Source of the DNA: Rhynchopus euleeides
Lineage: Eukaryota > Euglenozoa > Diplonemea > Diplonemida > Diplonemidae
Reading direction: 5' to 3'
Length of the DNA: 64,000 nt
NCBI GenBank assembly: GCA_963210315.1
Contig: OY723265.1
Coordinates: 558,001 to 622,000 of the forward strand
A program made the position numbers and the translations under genes. Below, piece by piece: positions 1-8,310 of the stretch. Position 1 is the stretch's first letter. Every line of letters begins with the position of its first letter. Under the pieces are notes generated by a model. It worked only from the letters and a program-made list of their open reading frames with translations, did no database searches and was not told where the DNA came from.

Positions 1-463
1 TCCGTGTGGAAGAGCCCCTGCAAAAAAAAATACAACGCTAGGCTCTGTCGAGCGCAGCAGGAACAAGAATCCAAGTGGTTGCTGTAAACACGATGACACA
101 GGCCCCGCCCCAAGAGCACAAGACAAAGACGCGCCAAGAATCCATCTTACTGGACAGAGTGAAGCGGCTGTGCCCAGCGGGTGGGTCCGGGGACCTGACC
201 ATCAAGAAGAAGAATCGAAGATACCATGCCACGGCTCTGTGTTGTACCCACCCACGTGCGTTTCGGCTCGGTTTGTGGGATGGGTGCACAAATGATGAAC
301 AGCCAATGACGGGAAGATACGGTGCGGGCATGAAACGCCTCGGTGGTTGTCGAATGACGATGACTGAATGAGGGATGTAGATGATGGAAGGTGTGTGGTG
401 GGAGGAGGGGGTGCCGTCGCAGCAATGAACAGGAACATGCTGTGCGGGGGAGGTGCAGAGGGA
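1..463. other. Intergenic, downstream of peroxidase copy A
   Basis: I see no supported gene here. It holds the 3' flank of the peroxidase gene, which reads on the minus strand. Short open frames on both strands look like chance products. The same sequence recurs at 12842-13304. Confidence 0.6.
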
Positions 464-1420
464 TCAGTGGTAGCAGTTGTCCTGGATCTGCTGCCACGCC
501 AGCTGGAAGTGCTTCGCAAACAGTTCCTTGTCGTTCATGAACTTGCGCACAATCGTGCGCAGGCGCGTGTCGTGACGCAGCACCATGTCGATCGGCAGCA
601 TCACGAAGCGCAGACCGGGGCCTCCCTTGTACTGCAGGTCAGTCGACCAGCTCCTGGCCGTGTACGGCCCCCAGGCGCCCTTCTCAAGGTTGTAGAAGTA
701 TTCGTTCCCGAACACGTAGTTGTTCGTCGTCCACTGCCCCTCGTTCCCGCTGATTTCCTTGTGCATCCCCCCCATGTTGTGGGCTCCGAGGAGGCTGACG
801 ATCTTGTACAACGCGTCCTCGTCGGTGTCCAGCGAGATCCCCAGCTCCCCAAACTTCTCAAACAGGTACCCCAGCGTGTCCCGGTGGGGGAACCTGTCCT
901 CGTTGATGCGCTTTGTGGGCATCCGGGTGTTGTCTGCGACGCACATCTCCACCAGCTCCGACGACTCGTAGTCGCGCCGCCCGGGCTTGAAGTGCAGCGA
1001 CGGGCTCCCCATGTACTCGAGGGCCGTGTTCCCCGCCAGCTGGTACAGGTCTGCGTACGTCACGAAGGGGTGCGCCTTCTTCACCTTCTCGAGCTTGTCC
1101 GCCGCCACGTCCAGCCCCTTGTTCTCACCCAGCTCCAGTTCGGGACCGCCGGGCCGCAGGCACCCACCCGCACCACCGCCAATCGGCTTCAGCGCAGGGT
1201 TGTACTGCGCCATCGCGTGCCACGCCATGCGCACCAGCAGCGGGCGGAAGGTGACCTCCTCCTCCTCGATCACCTCCACAATCGACTCCACCACAGGCTT
1301 GTACTCCTTAATCGCCTCCACCACGATCCCCTCCCCACAGGGTGTCAGGGGGCCTGTGGTGTAGGGCCTGCCGCTAGACTTCAAGTACTTGGCGATCATG
1401 CGGGCCCAGAAGCCACTGTA

Positions 1421-1456
<36 letters not shown>

Positions 1457-1855
1457 GTACTTGCTGCCATAGCCGCCGCCGCCGCCACCGTACTTGCTGT
1501 AGCCACCGCCGCCGCCGCCGTACTTGCTGCCGTAGCCGCCGCCGCCGCCACCACCGCCGTACTTGCTGTAGCCACCACCGTAGCCACCGCCGCCACCGTA
1601 CTTGCTGTAGCCGCCGCCGTAGCCGCCGCCGCCGCCGCCGCCGTACTTGCTACCACCACCGTAGCCACCGCCGTACTTGCCAGCGCTGTAGCCACCGCTG
1701 TAGCCTCCACCGCCGTACTTGCGACCACCGCCGTAGCCGCCACCTCCGTAGCCACCGCGACTCCCGTACTTACTGGTACCGTAGCCGCCACGACGATAGT
1801 ACCCATCGCACGCCCCTCCCATCAGGACGAGGACAAGCAGTGTTGTCAGCTTCAT
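464..1855 (-). CDS. Secreted Gly/Tyr-rich class I heme peroxidase (APX/CCP-like), copy A
   Basis: The single uninterrupted frame gives 463 aa. It starts with a hydrophobic signal peptide (MKLTTLLVLVLMGGACDG). Residues of about 19-150 are built almost only of Gly, Tyr, Ser and Lys (GGGYSKYGGG-type repeats). The remainder is a class I heme peroxidase domain. The distal RxxWH motif is present (VRMAWH), as are YADLYQLAG, the proximal His (LGAHNMGG), the proximal Trp (QWTTN) and the partner Asp (LPIDMVL), so the active site looks intact. The family reduces peroxide using small reductants, cytochrome c or phenolics; class I members normally sit in the cytosol, plastid or mitochondria, so secretion is unusual. 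The Tyr-rich arm could be an extracellular matrix domain or a built-in substrate for dityrosine cross-linking; that is inference. Copy A has one more Thr (PYTTGP) than the copy at 13305-14693. Confidence 0.88.
1410..1795 (-). repeat. Gly/Tyr-encoding low-complexity tract in peroxidase copy A
   Basis: This is a (CCG/CCA)n-rich tract on the plus strand with repeated GTACTTGCTGTAGCC-like units. On the coding strand it gives runs of Gly separated by Tyr and SKYG. Expansion and contraction are expected, yet the two peroxidase copies are the same length here. Confidence 0.85.
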
Positions 1856-2451
1856 GGTGTGGCTTGGTATGTGTTGATGTGACAGTCACCTGCGGGATGT
1901 GGTGTAAGTGATCAACCGCAACACTTCGAAGACATGCCAAGCAAATGTGAAGACCGGAGCCCTGCCACTCGATGCCACCCCTTCTGCCAACGCTGCTGAG
2001 ACCTGGGCGGGAGCATCACAGTCTCCAGAAACACAGGCAACATCCCGGCAGGGTGCTGCATGGCTTCTGCCGCACATCAGCTCAACGACGTGCACTTGCT
2101 GACAACCCACCACCTGAGGCCTCGGAAGAGCAGGAGGGGATGCCCTTGGAACCCTGACCACAGATGCCTGCCCTGCACAGGGTCCAGTGCAGGGCAGGAA
2201 ATAACCAAGGGATACACACGGTTGTCAGGTCTTTCGTGCACCTCTTCGCCGAGACTGGCCGGCGCTGCGAACACAGACAGAACGTATCAGACTTAACTAC
2301 TTGGCAAAACCACGGGCACTGCACACACAAGTTGACTCCCCAATCGAATGCACTGAACACACCCGACTGATGCAATACGCCCTCCTACACCAGCATGCAG
2401 GCAGCCAGTGGGTCCAGACAGAATCCGCAAATGACACCCCCTCCCCCACCC
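1856..2451. other. Intergenic between coiled-coil gene and peroxidase gene, copy A
   Basis: About 600 bp lies between the stop of the coiled-coil gene and the start of the peroxidase gene, both on the minus strand. It should hold the peroxidase promoter, but I see no clear TATA box or initiator. A short inverted repeat (CTGCCCTGCAC...GTGCAGGGCAG) lies at about 2167-2198. Confidence 0.5.
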
Positions 2452-3438
2452 CTAACCGAGCTTCAGGGGCGAAAGCACCAGCGGGCGCTGTGAAGCGGCA
2501 GAGTGTATGTAAGCAACAGGTTCCCGCTGCTCCGGGACAGCCGATGGCGACGGGTCCAGCTGCCGCTGCCTCCGGAGCTGCTTGATCGTCATGAAGGCGG
2601 GCTGCTGCGGGGAGGCCGACCCTACGGGGCCGCTGTCAGGGGCGGAAACCGCTGCCGCCCCTGCAGACCCTCCGGCAGCCGCCTGAACCGCCGCTACTGA
2701 CGCCGGCGAAGCCGCCGGCACCGCCGACGCCGACACTACCGCTTCCGACACCGCAGGCGACGCCTCTGCCCTGCCCCTGGCTGCCGCAGCCTCCTCCTGC
2801 GAGCACCGCCGCCTCTCGCCCAGACAGGTCTGCATCACGGCTGCCACCGCCAGCGCAGCGGCAGGTGCTGCGAGGCGCGCCGCAACACGCGTCCCGTCGC
2901 AGCGCGACTTCCTCTCCCAGAACCCGCGCCAGTCTTGGTTCTGCAGCTGCGACATGCCGTCCTCCGTGTCCTGCAGGCGCCCCTCGAGGGTGTGTATTGC
3001 CGCAGTGTTGCGCATGCCCCTCTCCACCTCCGCCTCGAGCTGCCCCCTGGTGCCGATGAGGTCGCGCTGCAGCGTGGCGTGCTGCTGCAGGAGGTCGTCA
3101 TACCGCCGCTGCACCATGTCCCTCTCATGCGACGCGGTGTTGGCCTCAGAGGCTGCGGCCTGCAGCGCGACGTGATCCAGCGAAGCCTGCTTCCGCAGCA
3201 GCTCCAGCTCCTGCTCCAGCACGCTCTGGCGGTCCCTCGACTCGCTCACACCGCAGTATGTCTGCGTTGACGTGGTCGCGCGGCACCGCGTCCGCTCATG
3301 CCTCGCGACCGCCCCCCTCAGCTTCTCCACCTCAGCACGCAAGACCTTGTTCTCCCGCTCGCTGTGCTTCGACAGCTCATGGATCAGCATGTTCTCTTTG
3401 CGCAGGTCATTGTAGACATCAATGGGCACAGTGTCCAT
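2452..3438 (-). CDS. Coiled-coil protein, 3' exon(s), copy A (gene disrupted by E1)
   Basis: The frame gives 328 aa from MDTVPIDVYNDL to SPLKLG and a TAG stop. Residues 10-170 are rich in Glu, Leu, Arg and Gln with heptad spacing (RKENMLIHELSKHSEREN, LEQELELLRKQ), typical of a coiled coil. An Ala-rich hydrophobic stretch (about 185-205) and a low-complexity Ala/Ser/Pro tail follow. The Met at 3438 may be internal: in-frame codons continue upstream to a C-rich tract ending in CAG at about 3461, a plausible splice acceptor. The 5' exon, recognised at 10937-11102, is separated from this part by retrotransposon E1, so this allele is probably non-functional. I do not recognise a specific family. 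Confidence 0.6.
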   Translation of the reverse strand: MDTVPIDVYNDLRKENMLIHELSKHSERENKVLRAEVEKLRGAVARHERTRCRATTSTQTYCGVSESRDRQSVLEQELELLRKQASLDHVALQAAASEANTASHERDMVQRRYDDLLQQHATLQRDLIGTRGQLEAEVERGMRNTAAIHTLEGRLQDTEDGMSQLQNQDWRGFWERKSRCDGTRVAARLAAPAAALAVAAVMQTCLGERRRCSQEEAAAARGRAEASPAVSEAVVSASAVPAASPASVAAVQAAAGGSAGAAAVSAPDSGPVGSASPQQPAFMTIKQLRRQRQLDPSPSAVPEQREPVAYIHSAASQRPLVLSPLKLG

Positions 3439-3976
3439 GTCCAGGTGGTCCGCCGGTGCTGGGGGTCGGTGGGGTCGGGAGGCAGAGTGCCTTCCACCCT
3501 AAGGGAGTGAGTCACGCACGCCACCAGGCACGCCGCCTCCGGAGCGCACCCTCCGGCGATGCGGCGACGGGGTGCACCTCTTGGTGAACCCAACCCTGTG
3601 GGGAAGGGGGGGAGGAGGGGGGGTAGTGAAGGATAAACTACGAGGGATGGCCTCCCAGGGGGAAGGGGAGTGGTGTGTGTGTAAATGGTGTGGTGTGCTG
3701 CTTGTGTGGGGAGTCTTCGGTCGGACGAGTTGAGCGCCGCCACGCCAGACCCACGACGGTAGCCATACGCAGGGGCATCCTGTGCCCTCAGAATGCCATC
3801 AAGCGTGGCACATGCTGGCGAGCTGCGCGCCAGGCAGGCCACGCCATCCCCCCTGGCAAAGGGCTGCCCTGCAGGGATGGCCTGCGTTGCTTCGGCCCTT
3901 GTCTGGGGCTTCGTTGCGTCTGCAGCAGCACCCTGCGAGATGTCGTCTGCCAGCTTCTGCCGCTTCCCTTTGGCTT
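3149..3976. repeat. 828-bp direct repeat flanking retrotransposon E1, left copy
   Basis: This 828-bp block recurs at 10109-10936 (offset 6960) and immediately abuts the 3' end of E1. It is host DNA: part of the coiled-coil exon, intron and part of the upstream exon. Its first 578 bp recur a third time inside copy C, 15987-16564. Formally it sits where a target-site duplication would, but it is far longer than is usual for non-LTR elements. Confidence 0.9.
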
Positions 3977-4341
3977 GAACGATTTTGAACGATTTTTGGC
4001 CGTGCTCGTAGCATTCCCCGTTGAGGGGGTCGCTATTTCGTGTTCTCCTGGCCGCACGGAGGCATTGCCTTACGTCGCCTCTTCCTCTTTTCCTTTGGTG
4101 GTGTGTTGGTCTGGCACAGAGGGCGGGACCGTGCTGATATGCACAGTGACGACTCTCCCTTTTGTTTTGTGCCCGCCTCCACCGAGATTCGGCTGATGCC
4201 TCTCAGACTGGGGGCGGGCGGTCGCCGACGCTGACGCGCCTGGCGGCCTGTGGTAAGTGACGTGGGGCTGGGATGGGGGGGGGGGGGGGGGGTGCTGGGA
4301 GGTCGGGCCGAAGCCCTTGTTCTCTGATGATGTTATTTGGT
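3977..4341 (-). other. E1 3' UTR and repeat tail
   Basis: The noncoding 3' end of E1 includes a run of about 17 G on the plus strand near 4276-4292 and ends in two copies of a decamer at the insertion junction. No polyadenylate tail is present. Confidence 0.7.
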
Positions 4342-7300
4342 TCACGCGTTCAGGTAGTCCTTCTCGCCGTGCTCCGTTACCCCTGCCTCGGCCAGGTAGC
4401 GCAGCGCCTCCTTGCAGTTGTGCAACAGCAGGTTGTGCACGTTTGTGGCTGTGAGGTGGTGTCGGGCCGACGCTGTCGCGGGGCAGCCGAAGAAGAGGTG
4501 CTTCAGTGAGACCCCAGGCGGGGGGTGGCCCGGCGCATGCTTCAGGCAGGGTTGGCAAGGTGGTTGTGCCGTGCCCGGGATGTCATGGTCGTAGACCAGG
4601 CGGTGGTGGTCGGCCCGGAGTCGGCGGATGGTGGTTTCCCCTAAGCGGGTGAGTCCCTCCATGCGGAGGTCGGGGCGTTGCAGTCGCGTCTCCCCGATTC
4701 CCGAACGGTACGCGTACACGCTGTCCGTGCGGGGCACCGTTGCGTCGTTGTAGATGTGTCGGCGGAGGACGACACGAGCCGACGCGAGGCTAACCGGTTC
4801 CATCTGCGGCCGGAAGGCACCGATTTGCGCCTGTTTGTCAGCGAGTTCGTTCCCTGCTACCCCAACGTGTGACGGGATGTAGCGGAGGTGGGTGGTGACA
4901 TCGTGGGTTTGGGCGAGCTCGTTCAACCACCTCCAGATGTCCCATTCGGTGGATCCTCTCGCTCGCTGCGGGCCGCTCAGCAGCGCGTTCAGTGCGCTCT
5001 GCGAGTCTGTGAGGATGGCGATCGTTTCGCCTGGGGATACCAGGGTGCATAGGTGAGCGAGGGATTCTCTGATGGCCACCAGCTCCGCCTGGTAGCTGAT
5101 GCAGCGGAGTCCTGCCGGCCAGGCGAGCTTTTTCCTGAGGCGGCCCTCCGGCATGCTGTACACCGCTGCTCCTGCGCCGCCCTGCTGTTGCCGCGATGTG
5201 GAGTTGGAGACTGACCCGTCGGTGTACACATGCCAGGCGCATGTCGGGAGGGCCTGGATGGTCTGCTCTGCCAGGTCCCGGAGGGTGTCTTTCGGGGTGG
5301 CGGCCTTTGGGGCGGTGAGCCCCGGCAGCGTCGCCAGGATGTGTACTCGTGGCAGCACCAGGTTCCATTCCCAGGGGGGGATGGGGTGTGCTGCATGCAG
5401 GGGGGCCAGCAGGGGGGTGCGCCCGTCGACCTTCGAGGATTTCACCAGACTCCGTGCCTGATGTAGCCAGCTGCCTCCCGTGTTCCCGGTGTTTAGTTGC
5501 GCCCGGTATCCTGGGGAGTGGGGCACGCGGCGGAAGCGTTCGTGGTCTGTGCACACCGCGACCTTGAAGTCGAGGTCGAGGTCTCGCAGGTGTGATTCCC
5601 AGAGGAGCTTTGCCGTGCTGGTGTTCTTCATACAGCCCGTGATGATCAGGGCTGCCATGCGGTGGACATCTCGCAGGCGTTTGAGGTTCTTCGTGGACAG
5701 GCCAGGGGTGTAGACGCTGGCGGCGTACATCAGGATGGGGTAGACATATGTCAGGTAGGCCTGGCGCAGCGTGTCTCCACTTGAGCCCCAGTCAGTGCCT
5801 GCCAACATACGCAGAATGCTCAGGCGTCGCATGCAGGTGGTCACGACGTGGTCGACGTGGTCTGTCATCGTGTGGCAGGCATCGATGTAGACCCCGAGGT
5901 ACTTCGCTGTCGATTCGTGCTGGAGGGGGGTGCCGTCTGGGAGCTCCATGCGTCTGTGCTCGCCCAACGCTGCGGGCGTCGTTCCCATCAGCGTGTAGCA
6001 GCATTTACTGGGGGAGAGCTGCAGCCCGTGGAGTGGGATTTCGGCGGCGAGTGTGGATATGACGCCCTGTGCGGTGCTTAGGGCTTCAGTGTAGTTGTCC
6101 CCGACGACGAGTACTGCGATGTCATCTGCGAACACCGCTGGGTGGATGTTAGGGGAGGCGGTGATGGCTCGAGATACATCGTCCATCACGCAGTTGAAGA
6201 GCAGGGGCGAGAGCACTGTTCCCTGCGGGACCCCGTTGTTGAAGTCGTAGTAGTCGCTTCTTACCCCGTGCACCTGTGCGGCGGCTCGGCGGTTGCTGAG
6301 GTAGTTGTGTAGCCATCTGGTGAATTTCGGGGGGAAGCCCTTCCGTCTGACACTGTTGATGACTGCGTGCTTGCTGACCTTGTCGAAGGCTTTCTCGAGG
6401 TCGAAGTACAGGGTGACAGCTGCCTTTCCGGAGGAGAGGGCGTCCGTCGCTGTTTGGGTGATGTAGGCTAGTTGGTCGGTTGTCGATCTCAGCCGCTGGA
6501 ACCCTGCCTGGTTCGCGCAGTGCCCCTCCACCTGTGGGTAGGCGTCGTCGAGCATGAGCTGCTCCATGCGCCTCTTCACCATTTTTTCTAGCACCTTGCA
6601 CGCTGTGCTGGTGAGCGCGATTGGTCGGTACGAGGACGCTGCCGTTGCTGGCTTCCCCGGTTTCAGGATCGGGATGATGACTGCTCGTGTCCACGCGTCG
6701 GGGAGGATGCCGCTGTTCCACGACAGGTTGAGCACATGCAGGAGTCCCTGCCGTGCCTGGGGGCCCAGATGCATCAGCAGCTCGTTGTTGAGGTCGTCAG
6801 GCCCTGGGGATTTCCGCTCCTGCAGTTCGGATAGAGCCGCGTTCAGCTCCTCTTTGGAGAAGTCGTCTTCGGCAGCTGAGAGCTCGGGGGGTGTCTGGTC
6901 ATTCGCATGCTGCGGGGTGTGTGCTGCTTGTGGCTGTTGGTCGCTTCCTTCGCTGATCTTGGCGTAGTGGCTGCAGAGGAGGTCCGCCTTAGCTTTGGGG
7001 TCGGTCACCGGGACCCCTCCGTCGACAAGTGGGAAGGCAGCCTGTTGGATTTTGCGGCCGTCGAGTTCTCGCACAAGCCGGAAGGTGGCGCCGAGGTCGC
7101 TGCTGGTGCTCGCGGCCTGGCACCTGGTTTCCCAGGTTGTGCGCTTTGCTTCGAGGACGGCGTTGGTGGCGTCGGTGGTCAGCTTGTCCAGCTTGTCGTA
7201 GTCGTCCTGGGACAGGTGTGCGGTCTGGGCGTGTCTGCGCGATTCCTCGTTCCGCGCCCGTATCGCACGTTTCACCTTGCTTGTGAACCACCGCTTGCGG

Positions 7301-8307
7301 GGGCGAGAGCTTCGCTTCGTCGGGATGTGTTTGGCTGCGACCGTGCGTACCAGTCCCAGCCACTTGTGGAAGGATTCCTTCGGGTCATTCCACTTCGTCA
7401 CTTTGCGTGACAGCCGTTCCAGCTCCTCAGTGAATGCGGGCCAGTCTGCCGCTGCCCAGTTCCATAGTTGGCGGGCTTTAGCTGCCGGGTGTGTGGCTGC
7501 AGCTGGCGTTCGTGCAAAGGGGACGGTGTATTGTATGGCGAAGTGATCGGACTGCCACTGGTCTAGGGTATTCCAGGTGACCTCCCCCAGCTCGTAGTGG
7601 GCGAAGACAATGTCCGGCGAGGACTTGGAGTCGCGGCGCATGCGTGTGGGGTGGTCAGGGTCGTTGCACAGCGACATGCCGTTGAGGAGGGACCAGTGGT
7701 ACAGGTCTGTTCCCTTGTCGTCGCAGCGCGCATGTTTATCCCAGGCACGGTTGTGGATGTTGAAGTCGCCGGCGATGATGGACTCCGGCGTGTGTGGTAG
7801 CAGGGATGTAGAGAAGTCGTCGCGGCGTGGGTCGTTGCTAGTGCCGACTCCCGAGGGGCGGTATACATTGGTGAAGGTGATAGCGCTTTCTGGCCCCGTG
7901 ACGCGCACCGTGAGGGTCTCGGTCACACTGGCGTTTGGTGCGGTGGCAATAAGAGTCGCGTGTAGGTCCTCCCGCACTAGGGTTGCGATCCCGCCTCCGG
8001 AGGTGAGCGTCCCCTTACAGCGCTTCTGGGTGCGGCGTCGGAGAAAGACGGAGTAGCCCGGGAACTTGGGGTCCCCCCCCTGTGCTGCTCGGAGTTCCTG
8101 CAGATGCACTACGTCATACCGCTGGGTTGCGAGGTGGTGCTGGAGCTCCGCCCTTTTTGCCTCGGTGAGTCCGTTGCAGTTCCAGGTCAGGCACTTGAGG
8201 TGCTGCGCCGGGCCAGGGTTCTGCTCGATGTCACCCGCCCTGAGGAGGAGGTCACGCCCGGTCTCGTAGATGTGGCGCTGCAGGCCTGGAGATGGCGGGC
8301 CTCCCCG
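4342..8307 (-). CDS. E1 ORF2: 2A - AP endonuclease - reverse transcriptase - RNase H polyprotein
   Basis: The frame is open from the codon after the ORF1 UGA (8308-8310) to a TGA at 4342. The 2A motif is at 8253-8209. The endonuclease follows with TWNCNGL, LQELR, GDFNIH (near 7760) and QSDHFAI. The reverse transcriptase has YFDLEKAFDKV, NGVPQGTVLSP and the FADD catalytic box (near 6125). RNase H shows YTDGS (near 5215), SYQAELVAI, TDSQSALNAL and HVGVAGNELAD. A CxxC...H...C motif lies near the C-terminus (4560-4480). This order is that of Ingi/I-clade elements. The protein nicks target DNA and copies the element RNA. If 2A works, free ORF2 protein starts with the Pro encoded at 8211-8209; no AUG is conserved before the endonuclease, which supports translation by readthrough. 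Confidence 0.9.
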   Translation of the reverse strand, partial: RGGPPSPGLQRHIYETGRDLLLRAGDIEQNPGPAQHLKCLTWNCNGLTEAKRAELQHHLATQRYDVVHLQELRAAQGGDPKFPGYSVFLRRRTQKRCKGTLTSGGGIATLVREDLHATLIATAPNASVTETLTVRVTGPESAITFTNVYRPSGVGTSNDPRRDDFSTSLLPHTPESIIAGDFNIHNRAWDKHARCDDKGTDLYHWSLLNGMSLCNDPDHPTRMRRDSKSSPDIVFAHYELGEVTWNTLDQWQSDHFAIQYTVPFARTPAAATHPAAKARQLWNWAAADWPAFTEELERLSRKVTKWNDPKESFHKWLGLVRTVAAKHIPTKRSSRPRKRWFTSKVKRAIRARNEESRRHAQTAHLSQDDYDKLDKLTTDATNAVLEAKRTTWETRCQAASTSSDLGATFRLVRELDGRKIQQAAFPLVDGGVPVTDPKAKADLLCSHYAKISEGSDQQPQAAHTPQHANDQTPPELSAAEDDFSKEELNAALSELQERKSPGPDDLNNELLMHLGPQARQGLLHVLNLSWNSGILPDAWTRAVIIPILKPGKPATAASSYRPIALTSTACKVLEKMVKRRMEQLMLDDAYPQVEGHCANQAGFQRLRSTTDQLAYITQTATDALSSGKAAVTLYFDLEKAFDKVSKHAVINSVRRKGFPPKFTRWLHNYLSNRRAAAQVHGVRSDYYDFNNGVPQGTVLSPLLFNCVMDDVSRAITASPNIHPAVFADDIAVLVVGDNYTEALSTAQGVISTLAAEIPLHGLQLSPSKCCYTLMGTTPAALGEHRRMELPDGTPLQHESTAKYLGVYIDACHTMTDHVDHVVTTCMRRLSILRMLAGTDWGSSGDTLRQAYLTYVYPILMYAASVYTPGLSTKNLKRLRDVHRMAALIITGCMKNTSTAKLLWESHLRDLDLDFKVAVCTDHERFRRVPHSPGYRAQLNTGNTGGSWLHQARSLVKSSKVDGRTPLLAPLHAAHPIPPWEWNLVLPRVHILATLPGLTAPKAATPKDTLRDLAEQTIQALPTCAWHVYTDGSVSNSTSRQQQGGAGAAVYSMPEGRLRKKLAWPAGLRCISYQAELVAIRESLAHLCTLVSPGETIAILTDSQSALNALLSGPQRARGSTEWDIWRWLNELAQTHDVTTHLRYIPSHVGVAGNELADKQAQIGAFRPQMEPVSLASARVVLRRHIYNDATVPRTDSVYAYRSGIGETRLQRPDLRMEGLTRLGETTIRRLRADHHRLVYDHDIPGTAQPPCQPCLKHAPGHPPPGVSLKHLFFGCPATASARHHLTATNVHNLLLHNCKEALRYLAEAGVTEHGEKDYLNA
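8209..8253 (-). promoter_or_regulatory. 2A (ribosome-skipping) peptide motif at the start of E1 ORF2
   Basis: In the ORF1/ORF2 frame the residues are DLLLRAGDIEQNPGP. This matches the 2A consensus D-(V/I)-E-x-N-P-G-P with the usual hydrophobic stretch before it. 2A sequences cause the ribosome to skip the Gly-Pro bond and are documented in some non-LTR retrotransposons of trypanosomes and animals. The predicted break falls between the Gly at 8214-8212 and the Pro at 8211-8209, right before the endonuclease domain. Confidence 0.9.
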
Positions 8308-8310
8308 TCA
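8302..8310 (-). promoter_or_regulatory. Candidate UGA readthrough site between E1 ORF1 and ORF2
   Basis: ORF1 ends at TGA (8310-8308), followed by CGG GGA in the same frame as the 2A motif and ORF2. UGA followed by CGG is a known efficient readthrough context in some plant RNA viruses. The frame identity is direct (the ORF1 start at 10059 and the ORF2 codons differ by a multiple of 3); readthrough itself is inferred. Confidence 0.55.

Larger units (their letters stand above)
1..3726. repeat. Tandem segmental duplication, copy A
   Basis: This stretch matches 12842-16564 almost base for base, with an offset of 12841 that becomes 12838 after a 3-bp difference near 1356-1361. It carries the peroxidase gene and the 3' exons of the coiled-coil gene. 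The match ends at 3726, where copy A continues into more of the coiled-coil gene and copy C enters unrelated DNA. The left limit cannot be seen because copy A begins at the window edge. The near identity implies recent duplication or strong gene conversion; an assembly artefact is also possible. Confidence 0.9.

Noticed and set aside
368-1882. Long plus-strand frame antisense to the peroxidase gene (and its twin at 13209-14720)
   Set aside because: It is the complement of a GC-rich gene and translates the repeat as Ala/Val runs; the minus strand has the conserved peroxidase motifs.
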